Of a DNA stretch of 48,131 nucleotides, positions 5,167-13,117 are shown one piece after another (within the stretch, counting starts at the first letter, position 1; each line of letters opens with the position of its first letter). This DNA comes from a virus. The DNA is taken from positions 1 to 48,131 of the IMG/VR virus record IMGVR_UViG_3300042389_000787, one strand, 5' to 3'. A program made the position numbers and the translations under genes. The notes beneath the pieces are model-generated. The model made no database searches. It was not told where the DNA came from and worked only from the letters and a program-made list of their open reading frames with translations.

Positions 5167-7674
5167 ATGTCAAACACACTCGACCATCAAGCCTATCTGG
5201 ATTTCCTACAGTCGAAGTTTCGCTTTTCCACTGACAGCGGCATCATCGTTGATCGTTCCGACGTGAACGTGATGATGAAACCGCACCAAGTCGATATCGT
5301 CCAGTGGGCATGTCGGAAGGGCCGCGCCGCGATATTCGCCGCGTTCGGGCTGGGCAAGTCCATGATGCAACTCGAATGCGTCCGGCTGATCCTCCGCGCG
5401 GAAGGCGGGCGCGCGCTGATCGTCCTGCCGCTGGGTGTCCGGCAAGAGTTTCGCCGTGATGCGGAAAAGCTCGGGCTGACCGTTACGTTCGTGCGGCGGT
5501 CGGATGAGGTAACCGGCGACGGTATATACCTCACGAACTACGAGAGCGTTCGCGACGGCAAGCTGGACCCAAACCTGTTCACCGTCGCGTCCCTCGACGA
5601 AGCGAGCGTTTTGCGGTCCTACGGTTCGCTCACCTATCAATCCTTCCTGACGCTGTTTGCGTCGGTCCGGTATCGGTTCGTGGCCACCGCCACGCCATCC
5701 CCCAACCGATACAAGGAACTGATCCACTACGCCGGCTTTCTCGGCGTGATGGACACCGGGCAGGCCCTGACGCGCTTTTTCCAACGGGACAGCACGAAGG
5801 CGAACAACCTCACGATCTACCCGCACATGGAGCGCGAGTTCTACCTATGGCTCCATTCCTGGGCCGCGTTTGTGCAGCGCCCGTCCGACCTGGGGCACGA
5901 TGACGCCGGCTACGACATGCCGGAAATGGTCATCAACGTGCATGAGGTCCGCGCGCTGGATATCTCAGGCGGCCAGGATCGCGACGGGCAAAACATCATG
6001 TTCAAGGATGCGGCGCTTGGGTTGAAGGAGGCCGCCGCCGAAAAGCGGGAAAGCATCGGTCCGCGCATCGACAAGGCGTTGGAAATCATCAACGCCGCGC
6101 CGGACGATCACTTCATCATCTGGCACCACCTGGAAGCCGAACGGCACGCCATCAAAAAGGCGATCCCCGAGGCGGCTGAAATCTACGGCAGCCTCGATCT
6201 CGACGAACGCGAGCGCCGCACGCTGGCCTTTGCCGACGGGGAAATTCGCATCGTTGCCAGCAAGCCCGAAGTCTCCGGTTCCGGCACGAACTGGCAGCGC
6301 CATTGCCACCGGGCGATCTTCCTCGGGATCAACTATCAGTTCAACGACGTGATCCAGGCCGTCCACCGCATCCGCCGGTATCTGCAAGACAAGCCGGTGA
6401 TCATCGACTTCATCGTGGCGGAAACCGAGCGCGAAGTGTGGCGCACGCTGCAAGCGAAATGGCAGGAACACGAGACGCTCACGGAACAGATGTCCACGCT
6501 CATCCGCGAGCATGGCCTTTCAACCCTCGGCCTGGAGGCTGAATTGACCCGCACCATTGGCGTAACGCGATCCGAAAAAAAGTCCGACCTGTATCATGTG
6601 GCGCACAACGATACGGTCATGGAATGCGATCTGATGGCCGAGAACTCGGTGGACCAGATTATCACGTCCATTCCGTTCGGGAACCACTACGAATACAGCG
6701 CCTCATACAACGACTTTGGCCACAATGACGACAATAAGCGGTTCTTCGCGCAGATGGACTTTTTGACGCCGAACCTCCTCCGCGTCCTACGACCCGGCCG
6801 GGTGGCGTGCATCCATGTCAAGGATCGCATCCGATTTGGCAACGTGACCGGCGATGGCTTCCCGACTTGCGACCCGTTCCATTCCGATTGCATCCAGCAC
6901 TACATCAAGCATGGCCTGCGCTACATGGGCATGATCACGATCGTCACCGACGTTGTTCGCGAGAACAACCAGACATACCGCCTCGGCTGGTCCGAGAATG
7001 CCAAAGATGGGACCAAGATGGGCGTTGGGTCGCCTGAGTATGTCTTGCTGTTCCGCAAACTCCCGACCGATACCAGCCGGGGCTATGCCGATGTCCCGGT
7101 GGCGAAGTCCAAGGAGGATTACACGCGGGCGCGGTGGCAGGTGGATGCCCATGGTTTCTGGCGATCCGGCGGCAACCGGCTGCTGACGGCTGAGGAGTTG
7201 GCCGGATACGGGCCTGACAAGCTGGCAAAGATGTTCCCCGAATGGACGCTACAGCAGGTCTATGACTTCGCGGATCATGTGGCCATTGGTGACGGTCTGG
7301 CCAGCACCGGGCGCCTCCCCGCGACCTTCATGGCCATCGCGCCCGGATCGCACCATCCCGACGTGTGGACCGACGTAAACCGGATGCGAACCCTGAATGG
7401 CGATCAGGCGAACCGGAATTTGCAGATGCACGTTTGCCCGCTGCAATTCGACATCGTTGACCGCCTCATCGAGCGTTACAGCGCCAAGGGCGAAACGGTC
7501 TTCGATCCGTTCGGCGGCCTGTTCACGGTCCCGGTCCGCGCCATGCGCCTTGGCCGGAAGGGGCGCGCGGTCGAATTGAACGCGGAATACTACCGCGATG
7601 GGTGCCGGTATCTGGCCGAGACGGAGCGGGAAATGTCGGTGCCGGATCTGTTCGCGTTGGAGTCGGCGGCATGA
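5167..7674 (+). CDS. SNF2-like helicase fused to DNA methyltransferase
   Basis: 835 residues. N-terminal half: superfamily 2 ATPase with a P-loop-like AAFGLGKS (58-65), DEAS box (144-147), VATATP (172-177) and motif VI QAVHRIRR (397-404). C-terminal half: amino-methyltransferase of the beta order, with the catalytic motif first as TSIPF (500-504, in place of D/S-PP-Y) and the SAM site later as FDPFGG (779-784). Such fusions occur in several phages. Likely methylates adenine or cytosine N4 in phage DNA, perhaps against host restriction. The RBS GGGGAT precedes ATG by nine bases. Target sequence unknown. Confidence 0.88.
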   Translation: MSNTLDHQAYLDFLQSKFRFSTDSGIIVDRSDVNVMMKPHQVDIVQWACRKGRAAIFAAFGLGKSMMQLECVRLILRAEGGRALIVLPLGVRQEFRRDAEKLGLTVTFVRRSDEVTGDGIYLTNYESVRDGKLDPNLFTVASLDEASVLRSYGSLTYQSFLTLFASVRYRFVATATPSPNRYKELIHYAGFLGVMDTGQALTRFFQRDSTKANNLTIYPHMEREFYLWLHSWAAFVQRPSDLGHDDAGYDMPEMVINVHEVRALDISGGQDRDGQNIMFKDAALGLKEAAAEKRESIGPRIDKALEIINAAPDDHFIIWHHLEAERHAIKKAIPEAAEIYGSLDLDERERRTLAFADGEIRIVASKPEVSGSGTNWQRHCHRAIFLGINYQFNDVIQAVHRIRRYLQDKPVIIDFIVAETEREVWRTLQAKWQEHETLTEQMSTLIREHGLSTLGLEAELTRTIGVTRSEKKSDLYHVAHNDTVMECDLMAENSVDQIITSIPFGNHYEYSASYNDFGHNDDNKRFFAQMDFLTPNLLRVLRPGRVACIHVKDRIRFGNVTGDGFPTCDPFHSDCIQHYIKHGLRYMGMITIVTDVVRENNQTYRLGWSENAKDGTKMGVGSPEYVLLFRKLPTDTSRGYADVPVAKSKEDYTRARWQVDAHGFWRSGGNRLLTAEELAGYGPDKLAKMFPEWTLQQVYDFADHVAIGDGLASTGRLPATFMAIAPGSHHPDVWTDVNRMRTLNGDQANRNLQMHVCPLQFDIVDRLIERYSAKGETVFDPFGGLFTVPVRAMRLGRKGRAVELNAEYYRDGCRYLAETEREMSVPDLFALESAA

Positions 7675-8021
7675 CCCCCCTACAGCGCCGCACCCTCGAA
7701 TATCTGGCCACGGTGGACAGCGCGACGCCGGCAGAGGTTGCACAGGCTAGGTTCGGGGATCAGCCATGGTTGGCGATTAGGCCGGCCCGCGAGGTCATGG
7801 CTCGGCTAATCACCGCTGGCCACGCCCGCAACATCTCCACCAGCCGCCGTTGCGTCTACCGCATCACGCTCCAAGGCCGCCAAGCCATCGCCCCGCCGCT
7901 CGTGTGCGTCGCGTGGAAGGACGGCCAGAGCGCGTCACTCAAGCCCGCTACGGCCGAGGCTTTGCGGGTGGCGTTGGATGAGCGGATGGGGCCGGGGACG
8001 CATTGGGTGGTGCCGACGTGA
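7671..8021 (+). CDS. Winged-helix-like small protein, 116 aa
   Basis: ATGA overlap with the methyltransferase gene sets the start. Residues 3-65 look like a winged helix: TLEYLATVDSATPAEVAQ, a second helix, then a beta-hairpin (RRCVYRITLQGRQA). The C-terminal half is less clear. It may bind DNA; the target is unknown. Confidence 0.65.
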   Translation: MTPLQRRTLEYLATVDSATPAEVAQARFGDQPWLAIRPAREVMARLITAGHARNISTSRRCVYRITLQGRQAIAPPLVCVAWKDGQSASLKPATAEALRVALDERMGPGTHWVVPT

Positions 8022-8188
8022 TGTTGCTCACCAGCCCCGAATGGCAAACCGACTGCCAGAAGTGGCGCAAGCGGGTGCTGACCGGCAAGCACGCTCATTG
8101 GTGTGCGGAGTGGGACTTTCTGCCGGTGGATGAAACCTGTGCGGAGTGGCCGTGTGGGTGTGAGACGGGACAGAAGGACGCTGAATAG
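8021..8188 (+). CDS. Hypothetical small Trp/Cys-rich protein, 55 aa
   Basis: Starts at ATG 8021 overlapping the preceding TGA. Contains six tryptophans or cysteines in its second half (HWCAEWDF, CAEWPCGC), which may bind a metal. Function unknown. Confidence 0.65.
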   Translation: MLLTSPEWQTDCQKWRKRVLTGKHAHWCAEWDFLPVDETCAEWPCGCETGQKDAE

Positions 8189-8190
8189 CC

Positions 8191-8508
8191 ATGGAAACCA
8201 CAACCATTATCGCAGGCACTGCGGCAATCGAAGCAATCCGCGATAGCCTCAATCATCGCGTTCGGTCACCGGAAGCGGACGGTATCGCAACGGACCGGCT
8301 GCAATCCATTGTGGACCGGATCGAGCGGTTGGATGAAGAACGCAAGGCGCTGTCGTCGGATATCAAGGATATTTACGCCGATGCAAAAAGCGCGGGCTTC
8401 GATCCGAAGGTGCTGCGCCGGCTAATTCAGACCCGCAAGCAGGATGCGGCGGAAGTCGAGGAAATCGAAACGCTGTTGGATGTCTACCGCCGGGCCTTGG
8501 GGATGTAG
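8191..8508 (+). CDS. GapR-like DUF2312 protein
   Basis: 105 residues with the DUF2312 signature: DRLQSIVDRIERLDEERKAL, DIKDIYADAKSAGFDPKVLR and a C-terminal LLDVYRRALGM. GapR of Caulobacter, the best known member, is a nucleoid-associated protein that binds overtwisted DNA ahead of replication forks. The phage copy lies in the replication operon. The family is essentially alphaproteobacterial, which is the best single clue to the host. Likely cytoplasmic and DNA-bound. Confidence 0.88.
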   Translation: METTTIIAGTAAIEAIRDSLNHRVRSPEADGIATDRLQSIVDRIERLDEERKALSSDIKDIYADAKSAGFDPKVLRRLIQTRKQDAAEVEEIETLLDVYRRALGM

Positions 8509-8528
8509 GCACGGATGCCCCGCGCCCT

Positions 8529-8807
8529 CTGGATCACCCCGCGCTAGCCGCCTTTGTCCAAGCCAACAAAGGCACATCATGGGAGCGCATCTTTAAGAAA
8601 TGGTGCGCGGAGCATCCCGACAAGCCGGCGCCGGGGAACCATGAACAGATGCGGCGGCATTTTCGCAAGGGTGAGAAGAAGTATCTGCAAAAGCCCCTAG
8701 CCGCCAAGCGACCGACTGCCCCGCGTGTGTGCATGTGCTGTCGGGCGATGTTCCCGTCGGAGGGGATTGGAAACCGGATGTGTGAGACGTGTAAGGACAA
8801 AGCCTAA
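8529..8807 (+). CDS. Zinc-ribbon-like protein, start uncertain
   Basis: An open frame without ATG, GTG or TTG at a sensible upstream position encodes a convincing domain (LDHPALAAFVQANKG..., WERIFKKWCAEHPDKP, HFRKGEKKYL) followed by a four-cysteine knuckle (CMCC ... CETC). The first ATG in frame is at 8649 and would give only 52 residues, cutting the domain; CTG at 8529 would give 92. The TAA overlaps the next ATG (TAATG). An unusual start codon, or a sequencing or frameshift change near 8510-8530, are the options. Confidence 0.55.
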   Translation: MDHPALAAFVQANKGTSWERIFKKWCAEHPDKPAPGNHEQMRRHFRKGEKKYLQKPLAAKRPTAPRVCMCCRAMFPSEGIGNRMCETCKDKA

Positions 8808-9331
8808 TGCCTAGACCCATCAACCGAGAACACATCTTCCAAGTCGCGCTGGTCCGTTTCGTTCGCGAAGCCGTCGCCGCGCCGCATCAATTCCTGGCGT
8901 TCGATCGGTCCAGGGCTTCCGGCGCGTTTTCGCACATGCGGGAAAAGGCGCGGGGCGTGCGGGCCGGGACGCCGGATACACTGCTGATCGTCGAAGGCAA
9001 ACCTGTGATCTGGTGCGAGTTGAAGGCGCCCGGCAACAAGCCGACGCCTGAACAAATCGCCATGGGGGACAGTCTCATGGCGCTCGGGTGTTGGTGGTCG
9101 TGGGTGACGTCGGTGGACGCATATTTCGAGTGGATCAGGTCCATTGGGGTGGAAATGCGCGCGAATGCGGAGTTTTTGGCGATGCACGCGGATGCTGGCG
9201 TTCGGACGAAAATTGAAAAGGCCGAGGCTGCCGTAGGGAAGGCGCCACGGTCCTACAAGCCGCGCGAGGCCAAGCCCTCGGCCGCGCGATTGCGGAAGGT
9301 GGCCGCTGTCCGCTTCCGGGTGCCGTTTTGA
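8807..9331 (+). CDS. VRR-NUC domain nuclease
   Basis: 174 residues. The centre has the VRR-NUC arrangement of the PD-(D/E)XK superfamily: GTPDTLLI (54-61), then CELKAPG (69-75) with the E-x-K pair, then a Gln-containing helix (TPEQIAMGDSLMALGCWW). Phage VRR-NUC proteins are stand-alone and thought to cut branched DNA during replication and recombination. The C-terminal ~50 residues are basic (KAPRSYKPREAKP) and may bind DNA. Confidence 0.85.
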   Translation: MPRPINREHIFQVALVRFVREAVAAPHQFLAFDRSRASGAFSHMREKARGVRAGTPDTLLIVEGKPVIWCELKAPGNKPTPEQIAMGDSLMALGCWWSWVTSVDAYFEWIRSIGVEMRANAEFLAMHADAGVRTKIEKAEAAVGKAPRSYKPREAKPSAARLRKVAAVRFRVPF

Positions 9332-9630
9332 TGAAGCCCATCACCCTCGGCCCCAAGATCGACGGCGCGCGTTCCGCCGCGTCGGACATCGGCACCGTCA
9401 TCATGGACCGGGCCAATCGGGACGACATGGGGTTCTGGGCACGCCTCCGGATCGCGGATGCGGAATGCGTCCTGCTCTACGCGTCCAGCGACGACCTGCT
9501 CACCATGGCCTGGCACGGCTGGATTGAGATCGACGGCGAACAACGGCGCGTCGCGATCGACCCGGATAGCTGGGTGCTGACGTTCCATGAGTGCAAGAAG
9601 CCGTTTCACCCGCCGCAGGTGGTGGGATGA
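9331..9630 (+). CDS. Hypothetical protein, 99 aa
   Basis: Starts at ATG 9331 overlapping the nuclease stop (a TTG one codon earlier is possible), and its TGA overlaps the next ATG. Mixed alpha/beta composition with several tryptophans (MAWHGWIEIDGEQ). No family recognised. It lies between a nuclease and a putative origin-binding protein, so a replication role is possible. Confidence 0.65.
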   Translation: MKPITLGPKIDGARSAASDIGTVIMDRANRDDMGFWARLRIADAECVLLYASSDDLLTMAWHGWIEIDGEQRRVAIDPDSWVLTFHECKKPFHPPQVVG

Positions 9631-10583
9631 CGCCGGCCGAGCGCGCGGAATTGGTGGCGGCGATCCTGGGGGCTGTATCGGCCGTGGAACGCCTGGGGAT
9701 GGCGCTGGTGTCGGCGCTGGGTGGCGAGCCTGTCGCGACCGATATGGGAAATCCCACATCGCCCGTGTCGCCTCTCCCCACGCCTCCCGAAGACGCGGAA
9801 CCGCTCGTGCGCTGGACTGACGAGCGGGCCGCGCTGGTGGTCCAGATGAGCCAGGACGGCGCCAAGCCGAAAGAAATTCTGCCGGTTCTGAATGAGATGC
9901 CCGGCATCGAAGTTTTCTCGTTCCACCTCTATGCGTTCCTGGCCAAGCGCGGCCTCAGCGCACCCCAGGCCGGCAGGGAGCGGAAGCCGCCGCGCGTGGC
10001 TCTGCCTTCCGGTGAAGTTTCACCGGCTCAGGCGGAACCCGAGCGTGCCTACCATCGCAGCCCGCGGTGGACGGACGAGCGCCGGCGGCTTCTGGATCGC
10101 ATGACCGACGAAGGTTGCGACCGCGACGCCATCCACGCGGCTCTGAACGAGCTTGACGGTCCCGAGGTGACCAAGGCGCATCTGGCGGCGTTCCTCCAGG
10201 GTAAGCGCAGGTGGACGCCTGAGCCCAATCCGGTCTGTGAAATTTCACCAGAGGCCCCGGAACCCGCCGTCACGGCCGCACCCATCCCCGGTGAAATTTC
10301 ACCAGCACCCGCCCCGGCTCGTCCATCCGCCCTGAACATCTATGCCGGCATGGCCGAGCGGCAGGCGGTCGAGGCGGCCCGTTGCCCAATGACATGGGAG
10401 GGCGTGGTCGAGTGGGGCAAGGGCAACAGCGTGCCGCTCCAAGGGCACGCCCGGCAGTTCCTCTCTGCCGTCAATGCCAAGCGGGCCGAGTTCGGGTTGC
10501 CCGCGTTCCAGTTGGTCAAGCCGCGCGGGCCGCATGAGGCGATGCCGGCGCTTGTCATCAGGGACAAGGATGTGCGGGCATGA
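9627..10583 (+). CDS. Putative replication protein with two SANT/GcrA-like repeats
   Basis: 318 residues, ATGA overlap at both ends, directly before dnaB. Two ~50-residue repeats, about 62-111 and 149-198, share W-T-D-E-R, a long helix, A-L-N-E-(M/L)-x-G and H-L-x-A-F-L; they resemble homeodomain/SANT or GcrA-like DNA-binding folds. A Pro-rich linker holds three peptide motifs (GEVSP, CEISP, GEISP) encoded by 14-bp DNA palindromes. The C-terminal ~90 residues form another domain (MTWEGVVEWGKGNSVPLQGHA). Position and internal sites recall lambda O, whose gene contains the origin; this is inference. Confidence 0.6.
   Translation: MTPAERAELVAAILGAVSAVERLGMALVSALGGEPVATDMGNPTSPVSPLPTPPEDAEPLVRWTDERAALVVQMSQDGAKPKEILPVLNEMPGIEVFSFHLYAFLAKRGLSAPQAGRERKPPRVALPSGEVSPAQAEPERAYHRSPRWTDERRRLLDRMTDEGCDRDAIHAALNELDGPEVTKAHLAAFLQGKRRWTPEPNPVCEISPEAPEPAVTAAPIPGEISPAPAPARPSALNIYAGMAERQAVEAARCPMTWEGVVEWGKGNSVPLQGHARQFLSAVNAKRAEFGLPAFQLVKPRGPHEAMPALVIRDKDVRA
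10011..10024. repeat. Palindrome 1 in putative replication gene
   Basis: GGTGAAGTTTCACC, a 14-bp palindrome with one central mismatch. One of three copies in 293 bp; no other copy was noticed in the window. Confidence 0.6.
10236..10249. repeat. Palindrome 2 in putative replication gene
   Basis: TGTGAAATTTCACC; the central 12 bases are a perfect palindrome. Centre lies 225 bp from the first copy and 54 bp from the third. Confidence 0.6.
10290..10303. repeat. Palindrome 3 in putative replication gene
   Basis: GGTGAAATTTCACC, a perfect 14-bp palindrome. Together with copies 1 and 2 it may be a binding site for the encoded protein and mark a replication origin. Confidence 0.6.
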
Positions 10584-11998
10584 ACGCCGAAACGCCCCTC
10601 CTCGGCCTCTCGGTTCGCCAGCCGCCAACCAACATCCAGGCCGAGCAAGCCCTGATCGGCGCCATCATGGCCAACGCCAAGGCCATGGATCGCGTCGAGT
10701 TCCTGGCACCCGACCACTTCTCCGACCCGATCCATGGCGTGATCTTCTCGACCCAGCGGCGCCTGATCGCGGCCGGCGGACTGGCCGATGCGGTCACCCT
10801 CAAAGGATCCCTGGGAAATTCCGGGCTGCTCGATCAGGTCGGCGGCACCGCCTACCTCGCGCAGCTGCTCACCGCCATGGTGGGCATCATCAACGCCGGC
10901 GACTACGGCCGCGCCATCCATGAGGCATGGAAGCGCCGGACCCTAATCGACATCGGGGAGACCGTGGTCAACGAGGCGTTCGATCCCCTGGCCACGCCTG
11001 CCGCGGACGACGTCGTGTCCCGCGCCGTCGCCGCTCTGGAGGGCGCGTTCGGCGATACCCAGGACCGGAAGGCCGTCAGCCTGGACGATGCCATGGACGC
11101 GGCGTTGCTGGCCGCTGAGGAGGCGTCCACGCGGCAGGGGCCTGCCGGACTGGCTACCGGCTTCACGGCGCTGGATGACGCCCTGGACGGCCTGGACGAC
11201 GGCACGCTCCACGTCCTGGCCGGGCGCCCCGGTATGGGGAAATCCGCCCTCGGCTGGCAGATCGCCATCAACGTAGCCCGCAATGGCCTCGGCGTCGTCG
11301 CGATCTCGCTGGAAATGTCGGCCATGGAATTGGGGCGCCGGGCGATATCTGCAGTCTCAGGCGTCCCGGTCAAGGTCATGAAGAAGGGACGGATGACGCC
11401 CGTCCAGGCCGGCCGGATGGTCCAAGCCAGGCGCGAACTGAACGGCCTCCCCCTGTCCATAGAAGACGGCGGCGGACTGACTGCCGCGCAAATCGACGTC
11501 CGGGTTCGGGCGGCGCACCGCCGGCATGGCGTCGGGCTGATCATGATCGATCACCTGCATATCGTCCGGCCGGAAGACGCAGACACCCGCGCTGGAGCGA
11601 CATGGGCCGTGGGGAGGATCAGCGCAGCCATGAAGGCCATGGCCAAGCGCCATCGCGTTCCTGTCCTGCTCCTGGCGCAGCTATCCCGCGCCGTGGAAGG
11701 CCGGGACGACAAGCGCCCCGTGCTGTCCGATCTGCGCCAGGCCGGAGACATCGAACAGGACGCGGATACCGTCTCGTTCGTCTACCGCGCCGAATACTAC
11801 CTCCGCGAGCCGGAGCGGGGCGGCGCCACCCAGACCGATGCCAAGTTTGAAGTCGCCATGGAAGCCTACGAGACCGCGAAACGGGACCTCGCGGGCAAGG
11901 CCGAGGTGATCGTCGCCAAGGTCCGCGACGGCGAAACCGGCACCGTCCGACTGCTTTTCGACGGACCCACAACCTCCTTTTCGGAGCCTCGCGAATGA
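10580..11998 (+). CDS. dnaB: Replicative DNA helicase, DnaB type
   Basis: 472 residues, close to the length of bacterial DnaB. An N-terminal helical domain (about 15-120, with QAEQALIGAIM and the DHF-x-D-x-IH-x-I motif) precedes a RecA-like domain: Walker A GRPGMGKS (215-222), AISLEMS (241-247), Walker B LIMIDHLHI (320-328) and the DnaB H4 motif AQLSRAVE...LSDLRQAGDIEQDAD (366-396). It unwinds the fork as a hexamer. The phage thus supplies its own helicase; no primase or polymerase is visible, so it depends on the host for these. Confidence 0.93.
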   Translation: MNAETPLLGLSVRQPPTNIQAEQALIGAIMANAKAMDRVEFLAPDHFSDPIHGVIFSTQRRLIAAGGLADAVTLKGSLGNSGLLDQVGGTAYLAQLLTAMVGIINAGDYGRAIHEAWKRRTLIDIGETVVNEAFDPLATPAADDVVSRAVAALEGAFGDTQDRKAVSLDDAMDAALLAAEEASTRQGPAGLATGFTALDDALDGLDDGTLHVLAGRPGMGKSALGWQIAINVARNGLGVVAISLEMSAMELGRRAISAVSGVPVKVMKKGRMTPVQAGRMVQARRELNGLPLSIEDGGGLTAAQIDVRVRAAHRRHGVGLIMIDHLHIVRPEDADTRAGATWAVGRISAAMKAMAKRHRVPVLLLAQLSRAVEGRDDKRPVLSDLRQAGDIEQDADTVSFVYRAEYYLREPERGGATQTDAKFEVAMEAYETAKRDLAGKAEVIVAKVRDGETGTVRLLFDGPTTSFSEPRE

Positions 11999-12075
11999 TT
12001 GGATCAGATGAAATTTCTGTAATTCTCTGTGGCAAAAATAAGGCAAGCCACTTTCGTATGGGGGCAAAATCATGA
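11995..12075 (+). CDS. Bridging mini-gene, 26 aa
   Basis: ATG overlaps the dnaB stop (ATGA) and its TGA overlaps the ATG of the next gene (ATGA). Product begins MIGSDEISVILCGKNKASH. AT-rich compared with the flanks. It may be a functional peptide or merely keep ribosomes on the message between two genes. Confidence 0.4.
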   Translation: MIGSDEISVILCGKNKASHFRMGAKS

Positions 12076-12926
12076 GCGACGCACGACCCGAACCATTCGT
12101 CCCCGCCGACCTCGATCTACGCGACTTCCGATGGATGAAACTGGACCTGATGGCGCTGTTCAACAGCGACTTCAACGCCACGGTCGATGACACCGCATGG
12201 CGTGCTGGCGTGACGCTATGGGGCAAGGCGTGGCATCAGGTTCCGGCCTGCTCACTTCCAAACGATGACGCCACACTCTGTAGCCTTGCTGGATTGGGCC
12301 GCGACACGAAGACGTGGAAGCGCATCCGCCCGATCGCCATGCGGGGTTGGGTCGAGTGCTCTGACGGCCGCCTTTATCACGCCTACCTGTGCAAGATGGC
12401 CACCGGCGCGCATGAGGAAAGGCAGCGCAAGGAACATCAGAAGGCGGCGGATCGGGCCAGGAAAGCGCGCGGAAATCCATACGACGGACCGCCTATTTCC
12501 GATGGGATTCCACCGGAACAAGATGGCGAAAACACAGGAACTCCACGCCAAAAATCGGAGAGGGAGAATAGAAAAGAAAAGAAGAACCCCCCAACCCCCC
12601 AGGGGGCTTCGGGTGGCGGGTTGTTCGATTGCGAGGGGGTCGAGCGGTGGGAGACCTCCAAGCGCGACGGTCGGTCCCATCCCGTGGTCGGCGATCATTA
12701 CCTCGATCTGGTCTGGGACCTTGTGGTTGATGCAGCCCAGATCAACGAACAAACGTGGCGGTCTGATCTTGCCCCCCTGATCCGGTGGCTCAAGGCCGGG
12801 GTCGAGCCGGACGACATCTGCGCCGTCGTCCGCCGCATGGTCCGCTCCGACCCGACATTCCGACCGTTCACGCTCAAGCCGTTCGACGCCGCGGTCATGG
12901 CCCACGCCAAGGAGGCCGCGGCATGA
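12072..12926 (+). CDS. DUF1376-like replication protein
   Basis: 284 residues. The first ~95 (ADLDLRDFRWMKLDLMALFNSDF, AWRAGVTLWGKAWHQVPACSLPNDD) fit the DUF1376 domain, a winged-helix-like module found at the start of phage replication initiators. A polar, low-complexity linker (about 115-180, with a Lys/Glu/Arg-rich stretch) leads to a C-terminal helical domain (WTSDLAPLIRWLK-like, then RRMVRSDPTFRPFTLKPF). The encoding DNA has homopurine and C runs near 12555-12605. Likely helps load DnaB at the origin. Confidence 0.78.
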   Translation: MSDARPEPFVPADLDLRDFRWMKLDLMALFNSDFNATVDDTAWRAGVTLWGKAWHQVPACSLPNDDATLCSLAGLGRDTKTWKRIRPIAMRGWVECSDGRLYHAYLCKMATGAHEERQRKEHQKAADRARKARGNPYDGPPISDGIPPEQDGENTGTPRQKSERENRKEKKNPPTPQGASGGGLFDCEGVERWETSKRDGRSHPVVGDHYLDLVWDLVVDAAQINEQTWRSDLAPLIRWLKAGVEPDDICAVVRRMVRSDPTFRPFTLKPFDAAVMAHAKEAAA

Positions 12927-13117
12927 AGCCCCGGACCCTGGCCGCATTCCGCCTCGGTGTCGCCGTCTCCAACCGGGATCGGGACTGGGAACGCATCGCC
13001 GCCTGGAACCGCGCCGGCCTGCTGCGGCTGACCCCGAACCCCGACGCGAAGGGGCACGCTACGGCGATGCTGACCGATGCGGGGGTGCTTGAGGCTGATC
13101 GGCAGGTGCGGCGATGA
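12923..13117 (+). CDS. Hypothetical small protein, 64 aa
   Basis: ATGA overlaps at both ends. Pattern DWERIAAWNRAGLLRLTPNPDAKGHATAMLT suggests a small winged-helix fold. No family assigned. Confidence 0.62.
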   Translation: MKPRTLAAFRLGVAVSNRDRDWERIAAWNRAGLLRLTPNPDAKGHATAMLTDAGVLEADRQVRR

